Positions 44,746 to 56,004 of a stretch of DNA of 64,000 bases are shown one piece after another. The notes under the pieces were generated by a model, which had not been told where the DNA came from, ran no database searches, and saw only the letters and a program-made list of their open reading frames with translations. The translations under genes and the position numbers were made by a program. Source of the DNA: Aegilops tauschii subsp. strangulata (taxonomy: Eukaryota; Streptophyta; Magnoliopsida; Poales; Poaceae); contig NC_053040.3 in NCBI RefSeq assembly GCF_002575655.3, positions 360,528,267 through 360,592,266 on the forward strand, written 5' to 3'. Numbering within the stretch: the first letter of the stretch is position 1; each line of letters starts with the position of its first letter.

Positions 44746-47700
44746 GATAAACAACAGGGAAGCACGGGTTCAATCGGACATGTCGCTCACGGCGTCCCCC
44801 GGGTCGCCTTCAGACGCGTCACTGGCGTCGCTGTCGCCATCGCTGGCGTCACCATCACCGTCACCGGCGCCGCCCTCGCCGTCGTGTTGGCCCTGTTCCT
44901 GAGGTCTTGGAGCATGGGGGCATGCACGCGCTCCAGCGTCTGCCGTTGAAGCACTTCCTCCCTACTCTGCTGCGCGAAGGACTCGGCGTTGGCGACTCGT
45001 TGCTAAGAGAAAGCAGCTCGGCGCGGGCGGAGGCGAGCTGCTACCTCTTGAGCACTGCGTTGGTTTTCCCTTGAAGAGGAAAGGGTGGTGCAGTAAAGTA
45101 GCGTAAGTATTTCCCTCAGTTTTTGAGAACCAAGGTATCAATCCAGTAGGAGATCATGCTCAAGTCCCACGCACCTACACACAAAAATATGAACCTCGCA
45201 ACCAACACGATGAAGGGGTTGTCAATCCCTTCACGGTCACTTACGAGAGTGAGATCTGATAGAAATGATAAGATAATATTTTTGGTATTTTTATGATAAA
45301 GATGCAAAGTAAAATAAACGGCAATAAAAATAGCTAAGTGTTGGAAGATTAATATGATGGAAAATAGACCCGGGGGCCATAGGTTTCACTAGTGGCTTCT
45401 CTCAAGAGCATAAGTATTACTGTGGGTGAACGAATTACTGTCGAGCAATTGCTAGAATTGAGCATAGTTATGAGAATATCTAGGTATGATCATGTATATA
45501 GGCACCACGTCCGTGACAAGTAGATCGAAACGATTCTGCATCTACTACTATTACTCCACACATCGACCGCTATCTAACATGCATCTAGAGTATTAAGTTC
45601 ATAAGAACAGAGTAATGCTTTAAGTAAGATGACATGATGTAGAGGGATAAACTCATACAATATGATATAAACCCCATCTTTTTCTCCTCGATGGCAACAA
45701 TACAATACGTGTTGTTTCCCTTTCTGTCACTGGGATCGAGCACCGCAAGATTGAACCTAAAGCTAAGCACTTCTCCCATTGCAAGAAAGATCAATCTAGT
45801 AGGCCAAACCAAACTGATAATTCGAAGAGACTTGCAAATATAACCAATCATACATAAAAGAATTCAGAGGAGATTCAAATATTGTTCATAGATAATCTTG
45901 ATCATAAACCCACAATTCATCGGATCTCGACAAACACACCGCAAAAGAAGATTACATCGAATAGATCTCCAAGAAGATCAAGGAGAACTTTGTATCGAGA
46001 TCCAAAGAGAGAGAAGAAGCCATCTAGCTAATAACTATGGACCCGAAGGTCTGAGGTAAACTACTAACACATCATCGGAGAGGCTATGGTGTTGATGTAG
46101 AAGCCCTCCATGATCAATGCCCCCTCCGGCGGAGCGCCGGAAAAGGCCCCAAGATGGGATCTCACGGGTACAGAAGGTTGCGGCGGAGGAAATATGGTTT
46201 TGGCTCCTGTTCTGATGTTTCAGGGTATATGGGTATATATAGGAGGAAGAAGTACGTCGGTGGAGCAACGTGGGCCCCACGAGGGTGGAGGGCGTGCCTT
46301 GGGGGGTAGGCGTGCCCCCTGCCTCGTGCTCTCCTCGTTTATTGCTTTAGGTAGACTCCGAGTCCTCTGGATCACGTTAGTTCCGAAAATCACGTTCCCG
46401 AAGGTTTCATTCCGTTTGGACTCTGTTTGATATTCCTTTTCTGCGAAACACTAAAATAGGCAAAAAAAACAGCAATTTGGGATGGGCCTCCGGTTAATAG
46501 GTTAGTCCCAAAAATAATATAAAAGTGTATAATAAAGCCCATTAAACATCCAAAATAGAATATAATATAGCATGGAACAATAAAAATTATAGATACGTTA
46601 GAGACGTATCACCAGCTCAGCCTGCGGCGAGACCAGGGCGGCCGTAGCGGCTTTCTCGCGCTGCTCCACCGCAGCCAACTCTGTCCTGAGGGCGGTAGTC
46701 CGACCCATGGTTTCGGCTTCCACAAGCTCCAGCTTCAGGTCGTACCTGCCGACGCGATCCGCGCGCGCCTTGCCCACCCTGCTGTCAACCTCCTTCTGGA
46801 TCCTCGCCTCGCGCACGTTAGCGGCATCCTCCGCTTGGGCAACCTGGCGCTCCCTCGTCTCCATCCTCTCAAGCTCCAGGCTGCGCTCCATGGCTTGCAG
46901 CGCCAACATTTCCTCGTGCTTCACGATCTCTTCCTCCTCGGCAGGCGTCCCCCTCATCGACGCCGGGGCAGCCTTGCGCGATTCCACCTACTGCTCCAAG
47001 GAGGCGCTCCAGGCTTGGAGCTCCCACACGCATTTCTCTGCGACCTCGCGGCGATGGTCAGCTTTCCTGGCCTCTTCCAGGGCCCGAGTGTAGGCCTCAC
47101 ACGAGGCTGCAAGAGGCACCTCAGCCTTCGCGTTATCAAGCTCGCGCTGGTGGCGCCCGAGTTTGATGGCATCCTTCAGCTTATGCCACTCCTCCATCAG
47201 CCGAAGACCCTCGACCTTGAGGCGCGCGTCTACATCCACGAGTTCTCCGTCGAGCCGGTTCATCGCGCCCATTGCCTCCTGAAAAAGCTCGTGGCGGACG
47301 ACACTCCGTTGTCGCGCAAGCTCAAGCATGCGACCGATCCCGTCCACTGCGACGGGGATTGCAGACGGGACCCGAAGCGGCTCACCCCCTTTCAGCAGGG
47401 GGCTAGGGGCTGGCGCCCCCCGATTGCCGACTGGGCTTCAACGGGAGCCCGATTGAGGCGAGGCTCGCTACTCGAAGAGGAAGCCAGGACTGAAGCCATC
47501 CAGCTGCCGTTCACAACCAGAGGAGGAGCCCTTGGCACGCTCGCCGCACTTCCGGCGAGGCCACGAAGAAGAGACGACAGGAGCGAGGGTTCGAGACGCC
47601 AAGCCGGCGTGTCTGTCTCTCCGGCCGACCTCGCGCCAGGGGCGGCATGCTAGCTCGGGATGCTCAAGGCCAGCGGGAGACTCGAGGTAGGAGGAGGCTG

Positions 47701-49221
47701 CTCCTTGAGAGGCTTCACGACTTTAGCGGAAGGGATCCTGAAAAGCCATTGTCAGGAAGGGAAGCGGCACTCAAGGGATCAAAAAGATGAGGTACTTACT
47801 CATCTATGGCGATGTACTTCCTCTGTTTCAGTGGCCGGAGGGCACCACCGCTGCAGCTTGGGGACCCCTTCCTGTTGCGGAGCTCTTCGAAGTCCACACG
47901 AAGCCTGCCGAAGCGCTGGACGTGGCGGCTAGCACAGGGCACGACCGGAGAAGCGCCCAAGGAGGAGACCTCAGGGGTGCCGAGCTGGGGAGAGCTGTCG
48001 AGCTCCGCCTCGCGACGGCTCGCGGAGGCCTCGGGAACTTCGGCCTCAGGAGCACCGGGTTGCGTCGCCCCTTCAACTGCCGCCCCAGGGCAAGGGTCAT
48101 GGCCGTCCTCGGGAGCCTCGGGTAGCGTCGGTGCCTCGGCACCCGCGCACCTGACCTCCAGCGGTACTTGCCCCCCTGCGTCCACTCTTGGGGCAAGTTC
48201 GGCGCCGGCGACAAGGAGAGGAACCACGGTGACGGTTCTCACGAGGCCCCACAAGGCCGACTGGACGCAGCCCCCATTCATCAAAGGAGGGCATCTGCCC
48301 AGCAAACTCCACCCTGTTCGAGCAGATGTATAGGAGACAACCCTCCTGTGGCAAATCGCCTGGTGAGGGGTCACCGGCCAAGACTTCGAGCACCATTCTT
48401 CGTGCCTCAGCCGGGAGCCCCGACTCCTGAAGCCTCATGTGATCCTGGTTGCCGGTCAAGGCCCACATTGGTTGGGAATGGTGCTGGAGTGGGGCGATGC
48501 AGCGTTGGAGGTACTCCTTCATCACCTGGGGCGCGGTCACACCAAGGTCCCTCAGCCTCCTCAACCGGAGCCAGACGAAGGCAAGACGGGAGCTCACGAG
48601 CTCCTCGTGGCCCCAGCCGAAGCTGGGGACGGCGGGTGAGGACGGAGGCGAGAGCAGGGGGCTGAGCACTCCGACATCAACATACACCCACCGCGTCCGG
48701 AACTCGCTCGTAGACGGTGGGAGATCAAAGTCAACCCCCAAGCCGGCAGTCGCCGCCACGGCCTGGAAGCTCAGGCACCCTGAGCATTGCCGGGGGTCGG
48801 TCAAATGCAGCAAGAAGAAATGGCGCAGGAGGGCCACGGAAGGGGCAATGCCCACCATGGCCTCGCAGACAAAGGCGAAGACGGCGAGAAGGGCCACGGA
48901 TTGGGGGTCAAGGTGCAGCATATGGATCTGATAATGGGAAAGCACGACATTGAAGTAGGCGGAGAAGGGAGGAACCAAACCAGCCCACAGGGCGTCGATG
49001 AAGAACTGGACCTCAGTGGCTGTCCTATCGATGGTAGCTCGGGACACAGGCCAGGCCACCGTCCCTCCCCATTCGTTGAAGGTGGTAGCGAGCGCAGAGC
49101 GGACCTTATCCATGGCCTCCTGGTTGAGCACCCGCGATCGGCCGACGACGGGCTCGACGGCCGGAGGTGGGCTGGCTGAGGACCGGGGCTTCTTCCCTTT
49201 CTCCGTTCGGTTCGGGGCCAT
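44744..49221 (-). pseudogene. Antisense gene of gypsy B: Transposase_28-like domain, coiled coil, acidic tail
   Basis: Minus strand, ATG at 49221 (MAPNRTEKGKKPRSSASPPP). Residues about 45-190 (for example LWAGLVPPFSAYFNVVLSHY, then LDPQSVALLAVFAFVCEAMV) match what I know as the 'putative gypsy type transposon' domain (Pfam Transposase_28). Then an acidic proline/glutamate stretch leads to a good intron (GTAAGTAC at 47809 to TTTTCAG at 47738). A coiled coil follows (47347-46612: LARQRSVVRHELFQEAMGAM, LERMETRERQVAQAED), and after the solo LTR an acidic end (GDGDGDASDGDSDASDASEG, then MSD and stop near 44780). Breaks: a frameshift near 48250, TAG at 46988-46990 between SASLEQ and VESRK, the solo LTR, and a further frameshift near 44900. 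Function unknown. Such antisense genes occur in Tat-lineage gypsies. Confidence 0.7.
45039..46611. mobile_element. Solo LTR, 1573 bp, inside gypsy B's antisense gene
   Basis: TGCTACCTCTTGAGCACTGC at the left and GAGACGTATCA at the right. Flanks cgagc (45034-45038) and ccagc (46612-46616), a 5-bp duplication with one change. The opposite strand begins TGATACGTCTC, like the other solo LTR's TGATACGTCC, so the two belong to related families. It interrupts the coiled coil of the antisense gene. Confidence 0.8.
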
Positions 49222-49510
49222 GGCGATAGAGAGGACTGAGCTCGGGTCGGATTGGAAGAGGAAGCAGAGGTACGAGGAAGCGAAGAAGTTGGGGAGTGTG
49301 TGGCCAGCAATGGGGAAATAACTATGTAGGACGTCGTGGCCGCCTAGCCAGGCGGATTTCAAGGCTGCATGGGGAAGCGGGGCCGCCCACGTCCCGTCAA
49401 TCGCCACGCATCGAGCGGGGCCGCGGGCTGATGGGGCTCGCGGTGCTCCGCACTTGCCCTTTGGCTTTGTCTCGAAGCCAAGTCCGAGCGTGCCTTGGGC
49501 CCGGGGCTAC

Positions 49511-50398
49511 TATCGGTGTCCTGGGAATGGGGGTCCCCAGACTTGCCTGCCTGCGGCCCATGGCGTGGCTCCATCAACGGCCCCGTACGGCCTATCTTCA
49601 CCAGCAACACTCAAGACCCTCGCGAGTAGCCAAGCCTCGCGAGGCGAACGACACAAGACCTCCTCGGGAGTTGCCTCGCCAGGCTGGCTCGCGAGGAGCG
49701 GAGAGATCAAGGCGAGGGGAACCTCGCGAGGATCCTACGACGTCAGTCGTGACGACCAAGGCCAGGCGGGCGCCAGCGCGCACACTATCCTCATTTCCTC
49801 TTTGGTGCTAAAGGGGCAAGCGCAGGCGAGGAGTCCCGAGGCATCAGGCAAAGGTTTCCATATCGGTGCAACGAGGCCAAGAACAGTAGGACGGCAGGAC
49901 GGAGGTCACCGTGGAGCCCAAGACGGCGTCACCACGAGAGCCTTTGGCAGGCGAAGACCAGCTTTAGTCAGGATAGCTTGTACTAGTTGTCTCCCTTCGA
50001 ATTTGGCTGTTGTTGGCTCCCTTCCCGCTCAATATTTGGGGAGAGGACCAGGCCTCTATAAATAGGACTAGCCACCACAGTAGGAGGCAAATGATTCATA
50101 TCATCCTCACCCACACAAGCCCGCCAAGCACAAGAACACCTCACCTCAGGAAGTTGTTCTTCCCTTGTACTGTTCATCCTCAGCCCAACAGGAAATCCAC
50201 CACACCACACTGGAGTAGGGTATTACACCTCAACGGTGGCCCGAACCAGTATAAATCTTGTGTCTCTTGTGTTGCGGGTTCGTCGAGCTAGGCTTTGAGA
50301 TCGTGGTGAGGCGGAGGGCGTGATTAGGTAGGGGGAGATCTTCGTGCGCACCCTAGTGTTCGAACCTCAAGGGTTTTGCCGAAACCCGAAATCCGACA
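49511..50398 (+). repeat. 3' LTR of gypsy B, 888 bp
   Basis: Starts TATCGGTGTCCTGGG and ends AAATCCGACA. Preceded by GGGCCCGGGGCTAC, the polypurine-type tract seen beside gypsy D's LTR too. TATA box at 50057-50064. Confidence 0.92.
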
Positions 50399-51435
50399 CT
50401 GTTCATCGAGAGGGGTGTGGCGTACCGCAAAACGGGACTCCACGGGATACTGTTCATCTCCACCGTCGACTGCCTCCACGGGCTACTGCTCATCCACCGT
50501 CGACTCCCTCCACGGGCTCCTGTTCGTCCACCGTCGACCTCCTCCAGCCTCCACCTGCGACTGTTCATCCACGGGCTCCTGTTCATTTAGCCTCAACCGT
50601 GCGCTCCTCCACCGGCTACTGTTCAACCAGCCCTCTCCATAGGGGTCCTGTTCAACCACCCCTCCATGGGCTACTGTCCATCCAGCCCTCCACCGGCTAC
50701 TGTTCAACCAGCCCTCCACCGGCTACTGTTCAACCAGCCCTCCACGGGGTCCTCTTCATCCAGCCCTTCACGGGGTCCTGTTCATCCACCGACTCGATCG
50801 ATCGGGGTACTGTTCATCCAGCGGCAACGGCCTCTACTACCACGCGTTCCTGTTCATCCAACCCCCACCGGGAACTGTTCATCCAAACCCCCCAACAACA
50901 CTCACTGTTCATCAAGGGAAGGAGGCAGCAGTGTTCGATCGGCTTCAGTTAGTAGCAGTAGCGAAGGAATCACTCGGGTTCAGTTAACAGCAAGGGATCG
51001 ATCGATCGCTCGGGTTCAGTAACGCGTAGCCTGCAGTGCAATCGCTCGGGTTCAGTTACAGCCCAATGCCTCGCTCGGGTTCAGTTAGAGTGCAACGCCT
51101 CACACACACGCGCATACGTACGAGAGAAACGCGCATCGCTCAGCCCTGACCACCCACCGTAACCGGGAACTCCCCCGATATTTTCCTCGCCCTTGCTTCT
51201 ACCACGGTTTTCTCCGTCATGGACGGCCCAAACAATGTCATGCATCTGCGTCTCCGACCCGCCCAGGACGAAAAGCCCATTTTTTGTCATGATTTTTTGT
51301 CATAGAAGTAGGAGCCCACCACATATATGATGATACCGGGTTTTGTCACAATTATCGTCATAGAAGTGTCATAAGTATGACAGAATTTTTTTTCGTTCGG
51401 CCCAAAATGTCACGAATGTGTCTTTTTTTGTAGTG
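50399..51435. repeat. Right part of CACTA-type element 2
   Basis: Continues the tandem array interrupted by gypsy B: CTGTTCATCC units to about 50915, 'cgctcgggttcagt' units to about 51090, then subterminal TCATAGAAG/TGACA sequence and the terminus at 51435. Confidence 0.8.
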
Positions 51436-51447
51436 ATAAGAGAACTA

Positions 51448-51690
51448 TGATCCTACTTATTTCCAAGGGACACAACCTCAAGGTGATCTTCCACCACAAG
51501 ACTACAAGCAAAAAGGCAAGGACAAGCTTCAAGAGGAGATTGATGCATTTGAAGAAGCTCCCAAGGCCTCGGTCAAGTGGGTTCCTAATACTACATCAAG
51601 TTCTGCTACATCAAGTACGACTACAACTCCAAGGATTCCCATCAAGATGATGTGGATCCCGAAGAAGAAGAACAAGAGAGTTCTTGAGGG
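51448..51690 (+). pseudogene. Copia gag C-terminal fragment
   Basis: Frame with YFQGTQPQGDLPPQDYKQKG-type text followed by FEEAPKASVKWVPNTTSSS and PIKMMWIPKKKNKRVLEGDS. The run KWVP..., IPKKK resembles the region between the gag zinc knuckle and protease in SIRE-lineage elements. It is interrupted by the CACTA terminus on the left and ends in stops near 51770. No catalytic D-S-G was found after it. Confidence 0.45.
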
Positions 51691-51769
51691 TGACTCCGCC
51701 AACATACTTTACTCATATCTTTTGGCAAGGACATGTGCTAACAACTTCCACATATTGCACTAGTTCGAG

Positions 51770-52560
51770 GAGTCACAAACCCTCTTGTTGGTAAGACAAG
51801 GGACAAGGTAACCTAATTATTTCATGGACATCATCTTGTGTGAACATCACTCGATGTCTATGGATATCCTTGTTTGTTCCTTGTGGGACTAACCCATGTA
51901 GGTATTGGAAGTGCAACTCACTCCAATGGATTGCTCCAATTGATCTACATCAACATTGAGCATCCATATCTTCAACACCTACATGAAGTCATCATCGACA
52001 AAACCCAAGGTTAGTTCATCCCTCTTAGGGGGGATATCACATCTAGGGGGAGCTTTACTCTAATAAATTGAGCCAAAGCAACTCTAACGGTGTGAACACA
52101 ACAATGCTTTATGTAAAAGTGGTAACCCCACTTGTGCTTAAATGATGAGTATGACCTATGATCAAATGTTCTCATTTGACTCCTAAGTCAGTATACTCAT
52201 ATATAGATGACCTAGTCATCGCCAAATTGCTTGATAGATGCTAGAGTGTTTGTGCAAGCTTTGTCACATATTTCATTTGCCATTTTATTGTGTGAGCATG
52301 TTGATTGCATATTTTACTCATTCAAGGACATCCATTTGTTTCTTTGATTGTTTGGCCTTTTCTCTATTGCCAAATGGATGGACAAGAATGCCTAAGAACA
52401 CCCTCTAGCTATCTATGCTTTTCTCGTCTCAAACTCTATTCATGCTACATCACAAAGTTTGATCAAGTCAGATTTGAACCACTCTGTGTGAGGAGCACTC
52501 GGAGTCCCCGATTCGTCATAGACTTAAACTTCAAAAACTTCTTTGTGCATTTTGGTCTGA
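51770..52560. other. Copia interior without coding sequence
   Basis: Includes 'aggggggatatcacatctagggggagc' (about 52028), the kind of purine-rich text found after pol in this lineage. Pol itself is deleted. No gene. Confidence 0.4.
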
Positions 52561-53300
52561 CCGAGTCATCCACTTCGGTCACACCGAGTTCACTAAGTTG
52601 ATCTAGGTTTTTCATCTCGGTGCAACCGATTTGAACTTTTCGATCACATCGAGTTGCAGTAACCGCTTGCGATTCTGCATCTCGGTGCCACTAAGTTGTT
52701 CCACTCGGTCCCACCGACAGGGTCGGGATATATAAACCCACGGGTGAGATTTTGGAAATTTCTTCAAACTCCTCAGCCCGCGCGTGTCCTGCTCTGCCTC
52801 CTCGGGTCTCCGGATCGTCTCCTCCCCGCCAGCGATCTCCCGCTGCTGGTTTCCGTCGCCGTCAACGAAATTCTGCTCCGCCGTTGTCGCCGTAGCGAAC
52901 TCCCGCCAAACTAGGGTATGGGTTTGACTCTATGTGCTATTTCCTTACTCCGATTCATAGCACATTGCTTTGCCATGATCTTTACCTCGTATGAAAACAA
53001 TCTATCCATAGAAAATATCCATTAGGTTAGATTTGATTCAAAATTTAGGGTTAGGTCTCCGCCGAACTCATCTCGGACCGACCGAGTTGTAGAAATCGGT
53101 CTCACCGATTTGGCTTAGGCCATTGCACAAGCGTTTTCGGCCTGACCGAAAATTGCAAATCGGTGCGACCGAGTTTGACTCTCTGTGAAACCCTAGCAAT
53201 CTCGGTACCACCGAACTGTGACTCGGTCTGACTGAGTTCACTAGTTTAGGTTCCAAAATTGCTTTGGTATCACCGAGTTTAACAAATCGGTAGTTCCGAA
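52540..53300. repeat. Array of CGGTnnnACCG palindromes, upstream of the copia ORF
   Basis: About 14 copies of a 15-bp imperfect palindrome, (T/A)CGGTCYCACCGA with variants, spaced about 20-60 bases apart on both sides of the TATA box and in the leader intron. The LTR at 56340-56820 carries a second set. Confidence 0.8.
52722..52735 (+). promoter_or_regulatory. TATA box of the internal copia gene
   Basis: 'gggatatataaaccc' lies 710 bases before the ATG. A GC-rich first exon follows, with a possible donor 'aactag/ggtatggg' (about 52912) and acceptor 'ctattcacag' ending at 53406. The leader would thus contain one intron. Confidence 0.55.
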
Positions 53301-53432
53301 ATGCTTTCTGTGAAGAACTAAAACTAAGTTTTTGAGTCATGGGTTTTGCAAAAACTCTGCACTTTGTGATGCTCATCCACTCTACCTCATCTGCATCTAT
53401 TCACAGGGTTTGCTGTCAGTGTGATTGCCAAG

Positions 53433-55442
53433 ATGTCTGACCAGAGTGACAGACAAAACAGACCTGAAGAACAAGTGCATTTGAGTGAGGGTTCTAGTCC
53501 CTCAAGCAGCTATGATGAGGGCAGCAGGAGCAGACCTAGTAACTTGCCCAAGGCAGCCACTAGGACAAGGAAGAAGAGAACCTCAGACTCTGAGGATGAG
53601 GACTATGTGGCTATTGAGGATGAGGCCACCTCAAGGAAGAAAGTGTTGAAGAAAGAGTATGGCACAACTGCTGCAACTAAGCCAGGGTTGCACAAGAAGG
53701 CACCTGCAAAGAGAATCCCAATGTCAAAGCCAAGGAAAGTTCCCGCAGGAGAAACCATGAAATTCACAATAGAATCAGATGATGGTGAGGCAGTTGGAGA
53801 TGACAAGAAGAAGAAGAGGGCAAGAACCACATCTGCAAAAAATCTTGGAAAATCAACTATGGTAAGAGATTCAGAAGAAGAAGAGGATGCTGCACCCGCA
53901 CTCAAGTCTCCGAAGCTTATGGGAGATGCTATCAAGTCAGGGGCTGCTCCATCAAAGCCCAAAACTGCTCCCAAAGCAACAGCTCAAGCTCAGAAGCCCA
54001 ATAAGCCAAAGAGAAGCAATAGAAACATTCCTGCTGAAGAGAAGAACAAGGCCCCAGTGCCCGAAGCAGAAGATGATGAAGAATCCCATGTGTTAAGAAA
54101 ACTGAAACCCAAGATTCCAGACGACAATGATACTCATCCTGTGGATGAGGACATGCACATCAGGAAATATGCAGGACTGAGATTGTGGAGACAGTCTGAT
54201 CCATATGCTGTGAGGAGGAGGACTGCAGTTGACTACAGGTTTCACACAAAAGAACAACAAGACTTCTATGAGACTATTCTGCTTGACAAGAAGCCAATTG
54301 TCTGTGACATGAGATGGGTTGATTGGGAATACATCGAAGAGAATGAAGATCATTTCCCAGGTGTACAAGACAGTTTCAAAGCTTGTGGAGTTGAAAAGTT
54401 TGTAGGTCAGAAGCTCACCAAATGGAATGATGAGCTAATCATGCAATTTTATTCCACTCCTCATTTCTATCCACATGGGAGGATAGTTTGGATGTCTGAA
54501 GGTACAAGGTACCAATCAACTGTTGAAGAATGGGCCAAGTTGATCAATGCCCCAGAAGAACATGAGGATGACTTGGATGTGTACGCCAAGAAGAAGAAAG
54601 ACCACAACTCAATGGCAAACATGTACAAAGAGATCCCAGATAAAGCTTTGGAGACACACAAGCTTGGATCTGTGCACTATTTGTTGTCTGGTCTATCCAC
54701 TATAAACACCATATTAAGGCACACTTTGCTACCCAAGTCTGGAGATCACATGATTATTAGAGGACATTCCATCAACTTGCTGCAAATATTTGATGTGCCT
54801 CAAAAATTCAAGGTCATGAGTCTGATTGTGGAGACAATCAAGAGGACAGCTGCTGGCCAGAAGAGATCATGTGGGTATGCTCCACACATTCAGGTGCTCA
54901 TCAACTCAAAGATGGGCACAAGTACTTACTTGTTGGACAAAGAGCATTTTCCCTTGCTCCCAGATTTTGAAGATAACAAAGTTGTGATGAATGAGGATGA
55001 ATCTTCATCAGCACAAGCACAAGAGAAGAGAGCTAAAGCTAAGGCAGAGAAAGCTGCAAAGATGCCCAGTGTAGAGGAAGCATCTCAGGTGTTCCTGAAG
55101 AGCAAGCAAGATTAGCTAGCATATCTGATCCAATCTACCTTGAGGATTGAGAAGGGCTTAGCCACCCTGACTCAGAATCAGGAGAGATTGGAGAGGATCA
55201 TATAGACCAAGTTCCATGAACTTGATCTGAAAGTCACTGAGATTCAGACAGCAGTTGAGTAGCTCGAGGAGGAAGCAGCAGAGAAGAAGGGGAAGGCTAC
55301 TACAGATGCTTTTCAGCGAGTGCCTAGAGGTCAGAGGTCTGCTGCAGTGCCAGTACCACATCCTAGAGCTACATCATCAGCACCAGCAGCTACAGCTTCA
55401 GTGCCACCTCCAGCAGCCACTCCACCAGCTCCAACTACATGA
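53433..55442 (+). pseudogene. Extra ORF of the copia element (putative plant transposon protein), three TAG breaks
   Basis: ATG at 53433 (MSDQSDRQNRPEEQ). Residues 1-235 are low-complexity and highly charged (Lys/Ser/Glu, SDSEDEDY, KKKKRARTT) with nuclear-signal-like runs. Residues about 245-480 form a globular part (YAGLRLWRQSDPYAVRRRTA, WVDWEYIEENEDHFPGVQ, FYSTPHFYPHGRIVWMSEGT, YQSTVEEWAKLI). This resembles the 'putative plant transposon protein' domain found in many grass retroelement proteins. The open frame ends with TAG at 55113. The same frame continues through TAG at 55203 and 55260 to TGA at 55440, as a coiled coil (LEEEAAEKKG) and a Pro/Ala-rich tail. All three TAGs are one C-to-T step from CAG. 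The role in the element is unknown. It sits where SIRE elements carry their extra gene. Confidence 0.75.
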
Positions 55443-56004
55443 TGCCTTTGTCCTTGGAGTTCTCTCTACACCACCTCCCGAAGACCAAGCTTGAGAGACG
55501 CATATCACTATGCATTTTCAAACTTTTTGGTAACTTGTTGCCAAAGGGGGAGAAATGTATAGATCGTAGGCTTCGAGAAAGAGTGTTTTGCTTCTTTGTC
55601 TCTCTTGCTTTTGGTTGAAATTTTTGTGTGCTTGGTTGATACTTTATGTCTGTGTGTAAGATACTTGTTTGATCATGTGTTTGATCATATGCTACTTTAA
55701 TGCTTGCTTGGATGATATTATCTTATATCCCATATATGATCATTCACTTTGCTTGGTGATGAGTGCATGATTTTAATTTCAGTCATTTTGAGCGCTCCAC
55801 CAAGATGTATGTGACATGCAAGAGTAACCCATGATCCTAATCGATTGTGCATTTGCATTCAAAAGCAAATTTTAAATAATCCACAAATTTAGGGGAGCTC
55901 TTACTTATCACATACATCTCAAAGCGACGATGCAATTAAGTCTTATGATCATTTGTGGAAGCTTTGATCTATATGTTGTCATCAATTACCAAAAAGGGGG
56001 AGAT
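55443..56004. other. Copia 3' spacer and polypurine tract
   Basis: 'tgccaaagggggagaaatg' (about 55540) and 'accaaaaagggggagat' (55987-56004) are two similar purine tracts. The second directly precedes the LTR and is the functional candidate. No gene. Confidence 0.6.

Larger units (their letters stand above)
41939..50398 (+). mobile_element. Gypsy B: LTR element with antisense gene, pol missing
   Basis: 5' LTR 41939-42837 and 3' LTR 49511-50398, flanked by ctatt (41934-41938) and ctgtt (50399-50403), a 5-bp duplication with one change. The empty site is visible in the homologous CACTA-type element 1 ('gtcctgttcatcggg'). The primer-site position TTTGGCACGCCAGGTAGGGG follows the 5' LTR. The interior holds a short broken gag, no recognisable pol, a solo LTR (45039-46611), and an antisense gene on the minus strand next to the 3' LTR. 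The two LTRs differ at about 1 in 17 sites over the first 290 bases by eye, so the insertion is much older than the LARD-like one. It must have moved with enzymes from elsewhere. Confidence 0.9.
38838..51435. mobile_element. CACTA-type transposon 2 (non-autonomous, left end not found), carrying gypsy B
   Basis: Right terminus 'tgtctttttttgtagtg' at 51435, with subterminal sequence matching element 1 over several hundred bases. The same repeat units as in element 1 lie at 38838-39078 and 39960-41215, separated by an AT-rich block. The right part is split at 41938/50399 by gypsy B: removing that and one copy of the CTRTT duplication restores colinearity with 13335-13400. Beyond 51435 is copia gag sequence, so this element stands in a copia element. 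No CACTA start and no transposase found. Confidence 0.65.

Noticed and set aside
46110..46430. 106-codon frame in the solo LTR
   Set aside because: Lies wholly in a 1.57-kb solo LTR and ends without any recognisable feature.
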